Shown: positions 36,901 to 45,280 of the stretch, one piece after another
Layout: each line of letters starts with the position of its first letter
Position numbering within the stretch: the stretch's first letter is position 1
From: an uncultured Clostridia bacterium
GTDB taxonomy: Bacteria > Bacillota > Clostridia > Christensenellales > UBA1242
Direction: 5' to 3'
Assembly (NCBI GenBank): GCA_944381235.1
Contig: CALWKI010000042.1
Coordinates: 1-51,552 of the forward strand
DNA length: 51,552 bases
The notes under the pieces: model-generated
The model's input: the letters and a program-made list of their open reading frames with translations, nothing else
Told to the model about the DNA's origin: nothing
The model's database searches: none
Translations under genes and position numbers: made by a program

Positions 36901-37559
36901 TCTTTATATCCTAAATACAATTTTGCATTTTCAGATTGTCTTTTTAAAGGACCAAGTTGCCTTTCTTGTTCAGCCAGGACGTCGAGTGCGCGATTTAAAT
37001 TTTCTTGCGTTCTATCAAGTTTCCTTTCTGCTTCGGTTTTTCTTTGCTTAAACTTTGCAATTCCTGCCGCCTCTTCAAAAATTGCACGTCTATTCTCTGG
37101 TTTTGCGCTAATAATTTCCTCGACCTTACCTTGTCCAATTATTGAGTACCCCTCTTTACCAATACCAGAGTCGTGAAGTGCGTTTGTTATGTCTTTTAAT
37201 CTACAAGGAGTTCCATTTATTAAATACTCACTTTCACCCGACCTATAAAGTTTTCTTGTAAAAGCAACTTCGTCAAAATTAAGATCAAACATACGGCTTG
37301 TATTATCAAAAAAGAGAGACACCTCACAATAAGACATACTCTTTCGTCTTTCAGTCCCATTAAAAATAACATCTTGCATATTACTGCTACGTAAAAGTTT
37401 AGTGCTCTGTTCACCAAGCACCCAACGAATAGCATCAGATACATTAGACTTTCCGCAACCATTAGGTCCAACTATACCTGTAATACCAGAATCAAATTTA
37501 ATTTCTAGTTTGTCCGCAAACGACTTAAAACCAACAAGTTCTATCTTTTTAAAATTCAA
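33957..37559 (-). CDS. smc: Chromosome segregation protein SMC
   Basis: 1200 residues, the full length of bacterial SMC. Walker A GPNGCGKSN (31-39), then a first coiled coil. The hinge is at about residues 510-670 (IVGIVASVMTIPKGFETAIEVALGG), followed by the returning coiled coil. The C-terminal head has the signature LLSGGEKALTAIAILFAI and Walker B FCLLDEIEAALD. It compacts and segregates chromosomes with ScpA and ScpB, whose genes are not in the window. It starts 14 bases after rnc. Confidence 0.98.
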   Translation of the reverse strand: MNFKKIELVGFKSFADKLEIKFDSGITGIVGPNGCGKSNVSDAIRWVLGEQSTKLLRSSNMQDVIFNGTERRKSMSYCEVSLFFDNTSRMFDLNFDEVAFTRKLYRSGESEYLINGTPCRLKDITNALHDSGIGKEGYSIIGQGKVEEIISAKPENRRAIFEEAAGIAKFKQRKTEAERKLDRTQENLNRALDVLAEQERQLGPLKRQSENAKLYLGYKEQLKSLEVNVYVNQYDNASTVKNEIQTKIDGYNEEIEIKQKDLDTLNSSYDSKMLEVSQIDKKIQDVNDNILSTTVELEKRTGETNVVKERLKFLNDDKETIEADYQKELLNKENSLKLIKDAEILREEKEKELNEVNFNLSNCTEKYLKIVDELTGAEDEATRRQKEMISELSKMTDIKSNLSALKAERDAYLNNITDLDEKIYGLQERIKEKENGLELAKRTANEAENNYIKLQTEVKKSQERINLIELEQRQNNDKLTQCSSSIQILQNRKKVLEDMQRDYDGFNYSVKRLMGDAKNNSELRSKIVGIVASVMTIPKGFETAIEVALGGAVQDIITKNEEDAKYLINYLKRNNFGRATFLPITSMKVRLLSEAEQSIVRRNKTYGVASSVVSYDVKLRSVFESLLGRTVVVNTTDDAISLARQAGYSFRIVTLEGEVINPQGSISGGSKKAVTSNLLMRDNEIENLGTQILKYEGLAKELKKKKETLDNNLKILTAENEDLQQKLVVAQVESAKQTQNYEQLSIYVDELNKERITLSQEKIDFSTKIEVINKALLKSGENKDVEIEGSERLESTQKLFSSLRGERDSLQNEMTELKVKKTALEGELSNISSEIARLDEYIKKSNFTLIELENNLSKVNENLKLARDLVEEKLDSVDDTELRTKIENERRKLKELDASKQILQQEIHRLDDEKAKSMNELSLIQEKKYQQTAALSKVDTDIEAMQEKIFEDYELTYASCLPLKIENFDVKEGLIEISRLKKEISKLGNINVNAIEDCKELMERYEALSAQAHDLTVAKEDLEKIIKDLATEMITRFDEAFEKIQENFSKTFRELFGGGNAKLLLTESEDPLQAGVEIIAEPPGKKLQSITLLSGGEKALTAIAILFAILRLRPMPFCLLDEIEAALDDTNVSRFAQYLKNFSKDTQFIVITHRKPTMMLTDSLYGVTMEEPGVSKIVSVKLEDAIKISEDKKDKDKKIS

Positions 37560-37573
37560 CTTTCTCTTTTCCT

Positions 37574-38254
37574 TTAACCTAAAATTTTATCAAGTACCTT
37601 ACTATCACTAAGGGCTAATTTTGCACATTCTATTTGAGCGACCTTTTTACTTTTAGCGTACGCCCTTGCAACAAAAACATCGTTTATGTAAACCTCTGCA
37701 CAAAACCTTCCCTTTTCAAGTGGGTCCTCATAAGTAAAGTAAACTAAATTTGAGCCTTTTTTCGACTGAATTTTCTCCTGTAAGAGAGTTTTATAGTCAA
37801 CGTCATTTTTCTTAAAGACGCTTGCCACATCAATAAACCTAGTAACAAAGCGCCTTGCCTTATCAATACTACTGTCAATATAAATTGCCCCAGTTATACT
37901 TTCAAATAAGTCTTCCTTAACAGATTTAAGGTCGCCTATATTTTTGATCGAATCACCAACTAAAATATATTTTGCTAAGCCAAGGTTATCTATAATATAA
38001 GATAAGTTTTCGCTATTTACTAGTCTCGCACGCCACTTAGTTAACTTTCCCTCTTCGTCCTGGCTAAGTTTAAATAACTCGTCTGCTACAATAAAGTTTA
38101 GTATTGAATCTCCTAAAAACTCTAACCTTTCGTAACTTTCAATCGAGTGTTGATTAGCATAGGACGAATGTGTAAAAGCAGTTTTTAATTTTTCTTTATC
38201 CTTAAAAGAATAGTGGATAATCTTTTCTATTCTTTTATAATCAAACTGGTTCAT
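37574..38254 (-). CDS. rnc: Ribonuclease III
   Basis: Cuts double-stranded RNA, including rRNA precursors. Catalytic signature ERLEFLGDS at 42-50, with the later acidic pair in KEDLFESITGAIY, and a dsRNA-binding domain from about 155 to 224. Length 226. The start overlaps the plsX end by 14 bases, and the family's standard neighbours plsX and smc flank it. Confidence 0.97.
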   Translation of the reverse strand: MNQFDYKRIEKIIHYSFKDKEKLKTAFTHSSYANQHSIESYERLEFLGDSILNFIVADELFKLSQDEEGKLTKWRARLVNSENLSYIIDNLGLAKYILVGDSIKNIGDLKSVKEDLFESITGAIYIDSSIDKARRFVTRFIDVASVFKKNDVDYKTLLQEKIQSKKGSNLVYFTYEDPLEKGRFCAEVYINDVFVARAYAKSKKVAQIECAKLALSDSKVLDKILG

Positions 38255-39263
38255 CTAAACTATCCCCCAATTTCTTTACCTCTTCTTCAATCTTTTTACA
38301 TAAATCATGTTTTGCAAGAGTCATTACTTGTAAAATTGCCTTTTCAAAAGCAAGCGCATCGGACGCACCATGCCCTTTAACAACTAATTTTTTAACTCCT
38401 AAAAATGCCGCCCCACCATAGTTACTTATGTTAAATGTCTCTTTCATCTTATTAAAAGTACCTTTCATAAATAAAGCGCCAATTTTACTTATGAAAGACT
38501 CTTTTATATTTTTCTTAAGTTCCGACATAACAAATTTAACTGCACCTTCAACACTCTTAAGTAATATATTCCCATCAAAACCATCGGCAACAACAATATC
38601 ATAATTCCCACTCAAAAAGTCTTTTGCCTCCATATTCCCAACAAAATTTATAGGAAGTTTTTTAAGAAGTTCAAAACACTGATGTGAAAATTCATTTCCT
38701 TTTTTATCTTCCGTCCCGATATTAAGTAGCCCCACCCTTGGATCCTCAATATTTAAAAACTCCTTTGCATAAATAGACGCCATAATGGCAAAATGACAAA
38801 GGTTTATAGGTTTACAATCAGTATTTGCACCTGAATCAATTAGTAAAACCTTGCCACCAGTTTTTGTTGGCAACATCGGACAAAGCGCAGGACGAGATAT
38901 TCCCCTTATCCTACCTATTTTCATAAATGCACCAGTAAGAACTGCCCCAGTACTTCCGCAAGACACAAGACCTACAACATCTTTATCTTCCTTAAGTTTT
39001 TCAAACGCACGCACAAGACTAGAGTCTTTTTTCTTTCTCACCGCTTCAGTTGGAGATTCTTCGTTAGTTATAATTTGACTCGCAGGTAAAATTTCAATCC
39101 TCTTTTCATCATAGTCAAGCAGTGACAATATATGCTTTATCTCCTCCTCGACCCCTACAAGTACTATGCTTATATCTTCATGTTCGTTAACGACTTTGAC
39201 ACTAGCCTCAACTGCAATTTTAGCCCCTTTATCGTTACCATGACAATCAACTACTATTTTCAT
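38241..39263 (-). CDS. plsX: Phosphate acyltransferase PlsX
   Basis: Converts acyl-ACP to acyl-phosphate, the donor for the first step of phospholipid synthesis. It opens MKIVVDCHGND, where the family has MDAMGGD. GLVSCGSTGAVLTGAFMKIGRI, GANTDCKP and VADGFDGNILLKSVEGA are typical. Length 340. fabD, fabG and acpP, which often follow plsX, are missing, so rnc comes directly after. The upstream dyad (39291-39324) may be a FapR-type or other operator. Confidence 0.95.
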   Translation of the reverse strand: MKIVVDCHGNDKGAKIAVEASVKVVNEHEDISIVLVGVEEEIKHILSLLDYDEKRIEILPASQIITNEESPTEAVRKKKDSSLVRAFEKLKEDKDVVGLVSCGSTGAVLTGAFMKIGRIRGISRPALCPMLPTKTGGKVLLIDSGANTDCKPINLCHFAIMASIYAKEFLNIEDPRVGLLNIGTEDKKGNEFSHQCFELLKKLPINFVGNMEAKDFLSGNYDIVVADGFDGNILLKSVEGAVKFVMSELKKNIKESFISKIGALFMKGTFNKMKETFNISNYGGAAFLGVKKLVVKGHGASDALAFEKAILQVMTLAKHDLCKKIEEEVKKLGDSLDEPV

Positions 39264-39497
39264 AAATCACCTCAAAAAATTATAATAATATTTAGTTTTT
39301 ACTAGAGGTCTAGCCTTAACTAAATTTTTAACTAATAATAAACAAAATTATTTGTAAATTAAAACACAACTAAAATTATAAAAAATAATTTAAAAAAAGT
39401 ATTTAATCAACTTTCAGTTAAATTATTTATCTTTAAATTACTTTTTATAATTTGCACTGCAAGTTTATTATACATATTTTTTAAGATAATTTCAAAT
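39264..39497. promoter_or_regulatory. plsX upstream region with nested dyad
   Basis: Two inverted repeats share one centre at 39307.5: TTTAGTT / AACTAAA (39291-39297, 39318-39324) and CTAGA / TCTAG (39302-39306, 39309-39313). On the minus strand a weak promoter, TAGACC (39307-39312), 16-base spacer, TATTAT (39285-39290), lies inside the dyad. The rest of the gap to the terminator at 39498 is AT-rich and holds no gene. Confidence 0.55.
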
Positions 39498-39534
39498 AAA
39501 AAAAGCAATATATTCAAATTTTATACTGCTTTTT
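39498..39534 (-). terminator. Terminator of the asd-dapA-dapB-lysC operon
   Basis: Minus-strand stem with 8 bp, a mismatch and 4 bp (arms ending 39534 and 39500), followed by T residues. It lies 33 bases after the lysC stop. Confidence 0.7.
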
Positions 39535-39566
39535 AAATTCAATTTAGTATTATTTTATTAAAAATT

Positions 39567-40853
39567 TCACTTGTCAAACAAATTTAAATAAAGTTGTTCA
39601 ATAGATAAGTCAAAATCTTCTTCTTTAATCCCAATTATCACACTTATATCGCTAGTACTTTTTGTTATAAATAAAATCTCAAAATTAATTTTAGAAAGAG
39701 CATCAAAAACTTTATCTTGCCAAATTTTATACTCGTTAAAACAACTATCAAATATTGTCACTAACGCCACTTTTTGAGTACTTACTTTAACACCTATATT
39801 ACAATTAATCTTATCTATTTTATCTTCTAGATTGTCACCAAGATTTACCACAAAAGAAATGCTATCAATCCCTTCAATTATCTTTTGAATTTTACAAGGA
39901 ATACTTTCTATAAAATTTTTCAAATCTTCTATTTTGCCTCTACTTTGAGCTATTAAATCACCTTCAAAATTTATAAGTAAATAGCCTTTTTTGCCTGTAA
40001 TCGAACGCGCATAAGGTTTTGGCTCATTTGACACCATCGTACCGGGGTCTAACAAGTTGAAAGTATTTCTTATATTTAAAACTATATTATTTGATTCAAG
40101 AAAATCACTGCAATCAGGATGCAAAACCCCTGCTCCAAGGCTTGACATTTTTCGCATCTCACTAAAACTAAGACGCCTTAAAAGTTTTGCTTTCTTACAT
40201 TTATTTGGATCGACATCATAAACACCGTCCACGTCAGTAAAATTCTCGTAGACACTACTATCTGATAAAACTGCAATAATTGCTCCAGTTAAGTCTGACC
40301 CTCCACGTGAAAATGTTTTTATATTTCCAGTTGTGTCTATACCGTAAAACCCGGGAATTACATATCTTACATCCTCGTCTATTATCTTGTTAAACATCTT
40401 TTTTGACAAAGACAGGTCAACTTTTCCGTCTTTATCAAAAAAAATAATGTCTTTTGCGTCTAAAAACTTAAAACCAAGATAACACGACGCAATTTTGGCG
40501 TTTAAAAATTCACCTCTAGATAAAACGTAATCATAACTCGTATGTAATTTTATTTCTCTGTTTATTTCATCTAAATATGGTTTTAAGTCAAGATTTATAT
40601 TTAGATCTTTTACTAGTCCCACAAACCTATCCACTATCAAACCAAATTCTTTTTCATAGTTTTCATTTTTACTTGATAAACTAAAACAATCAATCAAAAG
40701 ATCAGTTATTTTTTTGTCCTCTTTATACCTTTTCCCCGGAGCTGACACAACGACAAAACGCCTATTTTTATCCTTTAATATATCCGCCACCGTTTGAAAC
40801 GCACTTGCATCGGCTAGTGAAGAGCCACCAAATTTACATACAATACTATTCAT
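39567..40853 (-). CDS. lysC: Aspartate kinase
   Basis: Phosphorylates aspartate, the first step to lysine, threonine and methionine. The kinase opens with VCKFGGSSLADASAF; FSRGGSDLTGAI and FTDVDGVYDVDP follow. The last 130 residues hold the ACT regulatory domains, which in this class usually sense lysine or threonine. The open frame extends 16 codons further upstream into dapB, but the ATG at 40851-40853, preceded by GAGGTAAGG, is the right start (428 residues). Last gene of the operon. Confidence 0.94.
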   Translation of the reverse strand: MNSIVCKFGGSSLADASAFQTVADILKDKNRRFVVVSAPGKRYKEDKKITDLLIDCFSLSSKNENYEKEFGLIVDRFVGLVKDLNINLDLKPYLDEINREIKLHTSYDYVLSRGEFLNAKIASCYLGFKFLDAKDIIFFDKDGKVDLSLSKKMFNKIIDEDVRYVIPGFYGIDTTGNIKTFSRGGSDLTGAIIAVLSDSSVYENFTDVDGVYDVDPNKCKKAKLLRRLSFSEMRKMSSLGAGVLHPDCSDFLESNNIVLNIRNTFNLLDPGTMVSNEPKPYARSITGKKGYLLINFEGDLIAQSRGKIEDLKNFIESIPCKIQKIIEGIDSISFVVNLGDNLEDKIDKINCNIGVKVSTQKVALVTIFDSCFNEYKIWQDKVFDALSKINFEILFITKSTSDISVIIGIKEEDFDLSIEQLYLNLFDK

Positions 40854-40893
40854 CCTTACCTCTTTTTTTTGTCTAAAAGTACTATATGCGCTG

Positions 40894-41649
40894 TTACTCA
40901 AAAAGGTTTTTCATAGAATAAAGCCCCGGTTTTTTATTTACTAAAAATTTTAATACCTTTAGTGCCCCCTCTCCAAAGACCTCACGGGACAAAGCCGTAT
41001 GAGTTATAGTTAAAATTTCATTATTTCCTAAAAACTGTACAGTATGTTCACCTCTCACCCCGCCACCTCGAATAGAATGTACACCAATTTCTCTTGAGTC
41101 TCTTACCCCTTCTCGCCCCCTACCAAGATTAATAATCGCATTTGGTCTTGTTTTCTTTAGTTCTTTTAGTATCATTGAAGCACTACCACTTGGCACATCA
41201 ATTTTTTTGTTGTGATGAGTTTCAACCACCTCTATGTCATAATTATCTAATCTTTTTGACGCAAAATGCGTGAGTTCTAACATTGTTTGCATACCCAAAC
41301 TAAAATTACCAGACTTAAAAATTGGAATAACTAAACTTGCACGCTCTATTTCTTTTTCTTGAATAAGGTTATGTCCAGTTGAAGCAATAACTAGTGGTTT
41401 ATGATTTTTAACGCAATAGTTTAGTATCGGAATTAATGCGTCTGCTCGCGAAAAATCAAGCACAATGTCACAGTCTTTTATACTAAAAATGTTGTCTGTC
41501 AACTTGACTCCCTCTACTTCATTTTGTACTCTAGCAATTTTAGAACTTTTATCCACCCCATATTTTATATCTATATCACTATCATTTTTTGCTAAATTAT
41601 AGACAACTTGTCCCATTTTTCCACAGAACCCATTTAACGCTACCTTCAA
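40894..41649 (-). CDS. dapB: 4-hydroxy-tetrahydrodipicolinate reductase
   Basis: NAD(P)H-dependent step after DapA. Nucleotide motif LNGFCGKMG (6-14), DFSRAD, and the active-site HHNKKIDVPSGSA. RGGGVRGEHTVQFLG is also family-typical. Length 251. Separated from dapA by 136 bases that fold into two hairpins. Confidence 0.95.
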   Translation of the reverse strand: MKVALNGFCGKMGQVVYNLAKNDSDIDIKYGVDKSSKIARVQNEVEGVKLTDNIFSIKDCDIVLDFSRADALIPILNYCVKNHKPLVIASTGHNLIQEKEIERASLVIPIFKSGNFSLGMQTMLELTHFASKRLDNYDIEVVETHHNKKIDVPSGSASMILKELKKTRPNAIINLGRGREGVRDSREIGVHSIRGGGVRGEHTVQFLGNNEILTITHTALSREVFGEGALKVLKFLVNKKPGLYSMKNLFE

Positions 41650-41687
41650 CTTTTCCTCCTTTATGCTTGTCTAAAAAATACCACTAA

Positions 41688-41722
41688 GTAAACTCTTCTT
41701 AAAAGTTTACAGAAGAGTTTAC
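41688..41722. repeat. Intercistronic hairpin 2, dapA-dapB
   Basis: Perfect 12-bp stem GTAAACTCTTCT (41688-41699) / AGAAGAGTTTAC (41711-41722) with an 11-base loop. On the minus strand a TTTTTT run follows 8 bases after the stem, too far for a standard terminator, and the dapB ribosome site GGAGG comes next. Confidence 0.7.
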
Positions 41723-41729
41723 CTTTTTC

Positions 41730-41791
41730 AATTAAAAGATTTAAATTGCTTAGTCACCAATAGTTTGTTCTGACTACTTAATCTTTTAATT
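41730..41791. repeat. Intercistronic hairpin 1, overlapping the dapA stop
   Basis: Outer 12-bp stem AATTAAAAGATT / AATCTTTTAATT (41730-41741, 41780-41791) and inner 6-bp stem TAGTCA / TGACTA (41751-41756, 41771-41776). The outer arm includes the dapA stop codon. Confidence 0.7.
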
Positions 41792-42664
41792 ATAAAATTC
41801 AAACATCGCTTTCTTTAGTATTTCCTCGTTTTCTTTTTCTAGTTTTGTTAATGGTAGACGTACAGAGTTTTCACAAAGATTCATAACTTCGCAGGCATAT
41901 TTAACAGGAATAGGATTTACCTCAATAAACATATCTTTATTGATTTCATCCAATTTTTCTTGCAGTCTCCTTGCCTCGTCATACTCTTTTTTAAGACTTT
42001 TATGAACAACTTCGTTTACTTCTCTTGGAAAAACATTTGCCGTTACACTTATACATCCAGATGCACCCAGTGTCATAAAAACATAATTTAAACTATCTTC
42101 GCCTGAGTAGACGGCCATTTTACCACGAAGCAAACTACACGTCCTCATTATTTGATTTATGCTACCATTTGCCTCTTTTATTCCACAAATATTTGGAATC
42201 TCACTTAGTTTTTGGGCAGTTTCTGGCAAAACATTAACTCCAGTTCTACTTGGAACGTTATAGACAATAACAGGAATACTTACGCTTTCACAAATTTTTG
42301 TGTAATGTTCTATAAGTCCAATCTGCGTACATTTGTTATAATATGGAGTAACAATAAGCAGCGCGTCTGCACCCAAACTTTCAGCCCTTTTACTGTCAAG
42401 TATAGTTTTTTTAGTACTATTGCTACCTGTTCCAACAATTAAAGGAACTTTGCCGTTTATTTTACTTTTAGCAAATGTTATTATGCTTTCTTTTTCTTCT
42501 TCACTTAAAGTTGATGGCTCACCCGTCGTACCAAGAACGACAATAGCATCCGTTCTATTTGCAAGTTGAAAATCAATTAAGCGTCCAAGGCTTTCATAAT
42601 CTACCTTATCATTTTTAAAAGGAGTAACAAGCGCAACGCAACTACCTATAAAAACAGTTTTCAT
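41786..42664 (-). CDS. dapA: 4-hydroxy-tetrahydrodipicolinate synthase
   Basis: Condenses aspartate semialdehyde with pyruvate. The Schiff-base Lys163 is in GIKEA, Tyr135 in VIVYNVPSRTG, and TTGE at 46-49, all as in the family. Length 292. It starts 4 bases after asd. Confidence 0.96.
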   Translation of the reverse strand: MKTVFIGSCVALVTPFKNDKVDYESLGRLIDFQLANRTDAIVVLGTTGEPSTLSEEEKESIITFAKSKINGKVPLIVGTGSNSTKKTILDSKRAESLGADALLIVTPYYNKCTQIGLIEHYTKICESVSIPVIVYNVPSRTGVNVLPETAQKLSEIPNICGIKEANGSINQIMRTCSLLRGKMAVYSGEDSLNYVFMTLGASGCISVTANVFPREVNEVVHKSLKKEYDEARRLQEKLDEINKDMFIEVNPIPVKYACEVMNLCENSVRLPLTKLEKENEEILKKAMFEFYN

Positions 42665-42668
42665 TCCG

Positions 42669-43667
42669 TCATCTTCCCTCCTTCTTATACTCTAAGAGAC
42701 ACTCAAGAATTTGTACGGCATTTGTCGCGGCTCCCTTTCTAATGTTATCAGCAACAACCCAAATATTAAGCCCATTTTTAACAGTCTCATCTCTTCTTAT
42801 TCTACCTACAAAAACCTTATCTTGCCCGTCTACATTACAAGGCATAGGATAAAGGTTGTTTCTTATGTCATCTAACACAACCAAATTATCCATTTCTTCA
42901 AAATCACGTCTAATTTGGTCAATATCAAACTCTTTTTCAAGTTCAACATTTACACTTTCACTATGAACATTAAAAACAGGGACTCTAACCGTTGTCGCAG
43001 TTACAAGTATACTTTCATCATGCAAAATCTTTTTTGTCTCAAAACTCATTTTTTCTTCTTCACGCGTATACCCATTTTCCAAAAAATCATCAATGTGAGG
43101 TATTACATTTGAAAAAATTTGATGCACGAATTTTTTTGGTGGAATAGATTTCATGCCTTCATTTAAATCGTCACACCCTTTTTGCCCTGCACCAGATACA
43201 GCCTGATAAGTTGACACAACAACTCGTTTAACTTTATATTTATCATTTAGTACCTTAAGTGGCAAAACCATTTGAATTGTCGAACAGTTTGGGTTTGAAA
43301 TAATACCATGATGATTTAAAATATCTTCTTTATTTACTTCAGGCACAACAAGAGGAACCTCTGTGTCTCGCCTAAAAGCACTAGAGTTATCAATTACTAC
43401 CGCCCCATAACGAGCAAAAATAGGTGCAAATTCTTTAGAAATTGTGCCACCAGCCGAAAATAGAGCGTAGTCTATTCTTTTGTCTTTTATATTTTTCTCG
43501 TTTAGTTCAAGTATAGAATATTCTTTATCAAAAACTTTTATTTGTCGCCCAGCGCTTTTTTTACTCGCATACAAATAAAAGTTATCTGCTTTGATACCTC
43601 TTTCTTCTAAAACCTCAATAAACTTATTTCCTACCTTTCCAGTAGCGCCAACAATAGCAATATTCAT
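42669..43667 (-). CDS. asd: Aspartate-semialdehyde dehydrogenase
   Basis: Reduces aspartyl phosphate, feeding DapA. NADP loop VGATGKVG (6-13), catalytic Cys128 in SNPNCST, and the GAGQKGCDDL segment. Length 332. First gene of the lysine operon; the 81-base gap before it has no lysine riboswitch or T-box that I can see. Confidence 0.96.
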   Translation of the reverse strand: MNIAIVGATGKVGNKFIEVLEERGIKADNFYLYASKKSAGRQIKVFDKEYSILELNEKNIKDKRIDYALFSAGGTISKEFAPIFARYGAVVIDNSSAFRRDTEVPLVVPEVNKEDILNHHGIISNPNCSTIQMVLPLKVLNDKYKVKRVVVSTYQAVSGAGQKGCDDLNEGMKSIPPKKFVHQIFSNVIPHIDDFLENGYTREEEKMSFETKKILHDESILVTATTVRVPVFNVHSESVNVELEKEFDIDQIRRDFEEMDNLVVLDDIRNNLYPMPCNVDGQDKVFVGRIRRDETVKNGLNIWVVADNIRKGAATNAVQILECLLEYKKEGR

Positions 43668-43748
43668 CTTTTCTTCTCCAATTATATTTAGGTCAATAAA
43701 AGCCTACCCCACCAAAAGACTATATTCTATTTTGGCAACAACTTGTTA

Positions 43749-45089
43749 CTAGTTGTTATTAAAAAAGTTTTTTAAACCATTTGATAAATTAATAAATTTT
43801 GAATAACTTACCCTCTCATTTACAGTATTTTCTGCATAGACTGGAAGCGAAAGTAGTGAAACATCCAATTTTTTAATTTCATTTTGAAATATCCCACCTT
43901 CGCTTATTCCCTTATACATCTTATTTTTTGAGTTTAAAAAATTAAAAGTTTTTAGTAAATTATTTGTTACACCCAAGTCTTCATATGAACTAAAGTTTGG
44001 ATAAATTGACTTTACCGCACAAGAATAATTATTTTTCTTGCATGCCCCCTCAATATTGTCATATTGTCTTTTTGCCTCTTTTTCATCATCAGCCATGATT
44101 GTAAAATTTATAAGTCCCGTGTCACTATCTATACCTTTCAAGGTTTGGCAAAGAAATTCGTCTTCATAATCTCGAAGTACGCCTTGTTTAAACTCGTCAA
44201 TAAAAATTAGAACCGACGTGTTACTTAAAACCAAACTATTTGTAATTTGTCTAGAACATTTAAGAAAAATTTTTGGATAAGTCTTTTTTTGTTCAATATA
44301 AAAAAACTTTATAATTCGCTTTAATTCCCTTTCGCTTGTTAATGTTGAAAAAACAACTTCGTTTTTTAAAACAAAGTCTTTAACAATACAAAATGACATT
44401 TTATTTATGTATAAATGAGGTATTTTTCTTAGTAATAAACTTACAACATCCACATAAATATTTTTATTTGGTACATAAGGTAAATTATTTATGCTTAATT
44501 TAAATGTCTTAAGATTTATATCATTTTTTAAAAAAATTTTTTCGTTATTAAACTTTATAACCCCGTCAATGCCATAACAACTTTTATTGTAAATATTATC
44601 TGTTTCATCCGTTTCAAAACAAATCATCCGTTTTGAAGAGATTTTTTTATGTTCAATTTGTCTAGCACCTAGCATGTTATTATACTTTAAAGAGGTAAAT
44701 ATTCCTTCAATATTAATAGGAAGTCCCGAGTCCAAAAGTTCTAAAATAAGCGACATACCAATAGCACTTCCTGCACCAAAAGAACTATCTTTTGCCTGCA
44801 AGAAGTCACCTTTTTTAATTAAACAAATACTATTTTTTAAAGAAAAATCAACTCTAGATTTAGGTGTTTTTACACAAAACATATCAATATTTGTTTGAAA
44901 AGCAATACTAGGCTCGCTCGAATCATTTTTGTAAATGATAACATTATTATATTCGTCAGTATAATATTTAAGATTCCTTGAATTTGCAAATTCTATTAAA
45001 TAATCGCACGTAGCCTTTTCCGTTTGACGCGGGAGACTCACTATTTCATTTAAAAAATCCATCGCACTTTTGCTTGTGTAACTTAACAT
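43749..45089 (-). CDS. PepD-like (M20) peptidase homologue lacking metal ligands
   Basis: The overall plan and length (446 residues) resemble aminoacyl-histidine dipeptidase PepD: EIVSLPRQTEKATCDYLIEFA at the N-terminus and NERVSYSKFINL at the end. The metal sites are gone. QGHMDMV reads QTNIDMF, LGADNG reads FGAGSA, the catalytic DEE reads LKYN, and the distal HAGLECG and GAHSP motifs read ISEGGIF and ENTVN. The frame is intact over its whole length, so this is a conserved pseudoenzyme or a changed function rather than a fresh pseudogene. The open frame has an earlier ATG, but GAGGGG precedes the ATG at 45087-45089. Confidence 0.75.
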   Translation of the reverse strand: MLSYTSKSAMDFLNEIVSLPRQTEKATCDYLIEFANSRNLKYYTDEYNNVIIYKNDSSEPSIAFQTNIDMFCVKTPKSRVDFSLKNSICLIKKGDFLQAKDSSFGAGSAIGMSLILELLDSGLPINIEGIFTSLKYNNMLGARQIEHKKISSKRMICFETDETDNIYNKSCYGIDGVIKFNNEKIFLKNDINLKTFKLSINNLPYVPNKNIYVDVVSLLLRKIPHLYINKMSFCIVKDFVLKNEVVFSTLTSERELKRIIKFFYIEQKKTYPKIFLKCSRQITNSLVLSNTSVLIFIDEFKQGVLRDYEDEFLCQTLKGIDSDTGLINFTIMADDEKEAKRQYDNIEGACKKNNYSCAVKSIYPNFSSYEDLGVTNNLLKTFNFLNSKNKMYKGISEGGIFQNEIKKLDVSLLSLPVYAENTVNERVSYSKFINLSNGLKNFFNNN

Positions 45090-45127
45090 AGACCCCTCAT
45101 AAATAAATAAATAATGATACAAAAAAA

Positions 45128-45174
45128 GGTAATGATCTCTATAGTATTTTATATCATTACCAGTTTTTTATCAA
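45128..45174 (-). promoter_or_regulatory. Promoter of the PepD-like gene with inverted repeat
   Basis: Minus-strand TTGATA (45169-45174), 17-base spacer, TAAAAT (45146-45151). A 9-bp inverted repeat, GGTAATGAT (45128-45136) and ATCATTACC (45153-45161), brackets the -10 box. On the minus strand the repeat is followed by seven T, so it might also end transcription coming from rpmF. Confidence 0.65.
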
Positions 45175-45212
45175 GTATATTAAATTATTAAATAACATTT
45201 TTTATTTAAACG

Positions 45213-45242
45213 AAAAAAGAAGAGAAGAAAAATTCTCCTCTT
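45213..45242 (-). terminator. Terminator after rpmF
   Basis: Minus-strand AAGAGGAGAA / TTCTCTTCTT stem with one G-U pair (45233-45242, 45217-45226), 6-base loop, T run of six. Confidence 0.8.
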
Positions 45243-45280
45243 AAAATATTTTTGCAAAAAAACAAAATGAAGCAAATTAA

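Noticed and set aside
40854-40901. N-terminal extension of aspartate kinase
   Set aside because: The extra 16 codons overlap dapB, do not align to the family, and the internal ATG has a better ribosome site. The same reasoning removed extensions of rplS, copZ, rbgA and the PepD-like gene.
43668-43748. Lysine riboswitch or T-box before the asd operon
   Set aside because: Only 81 bases are available and neither the conserved T-box sequence nor the riboswitch core is present; just a 7-bp hairpin near the upstream stop.
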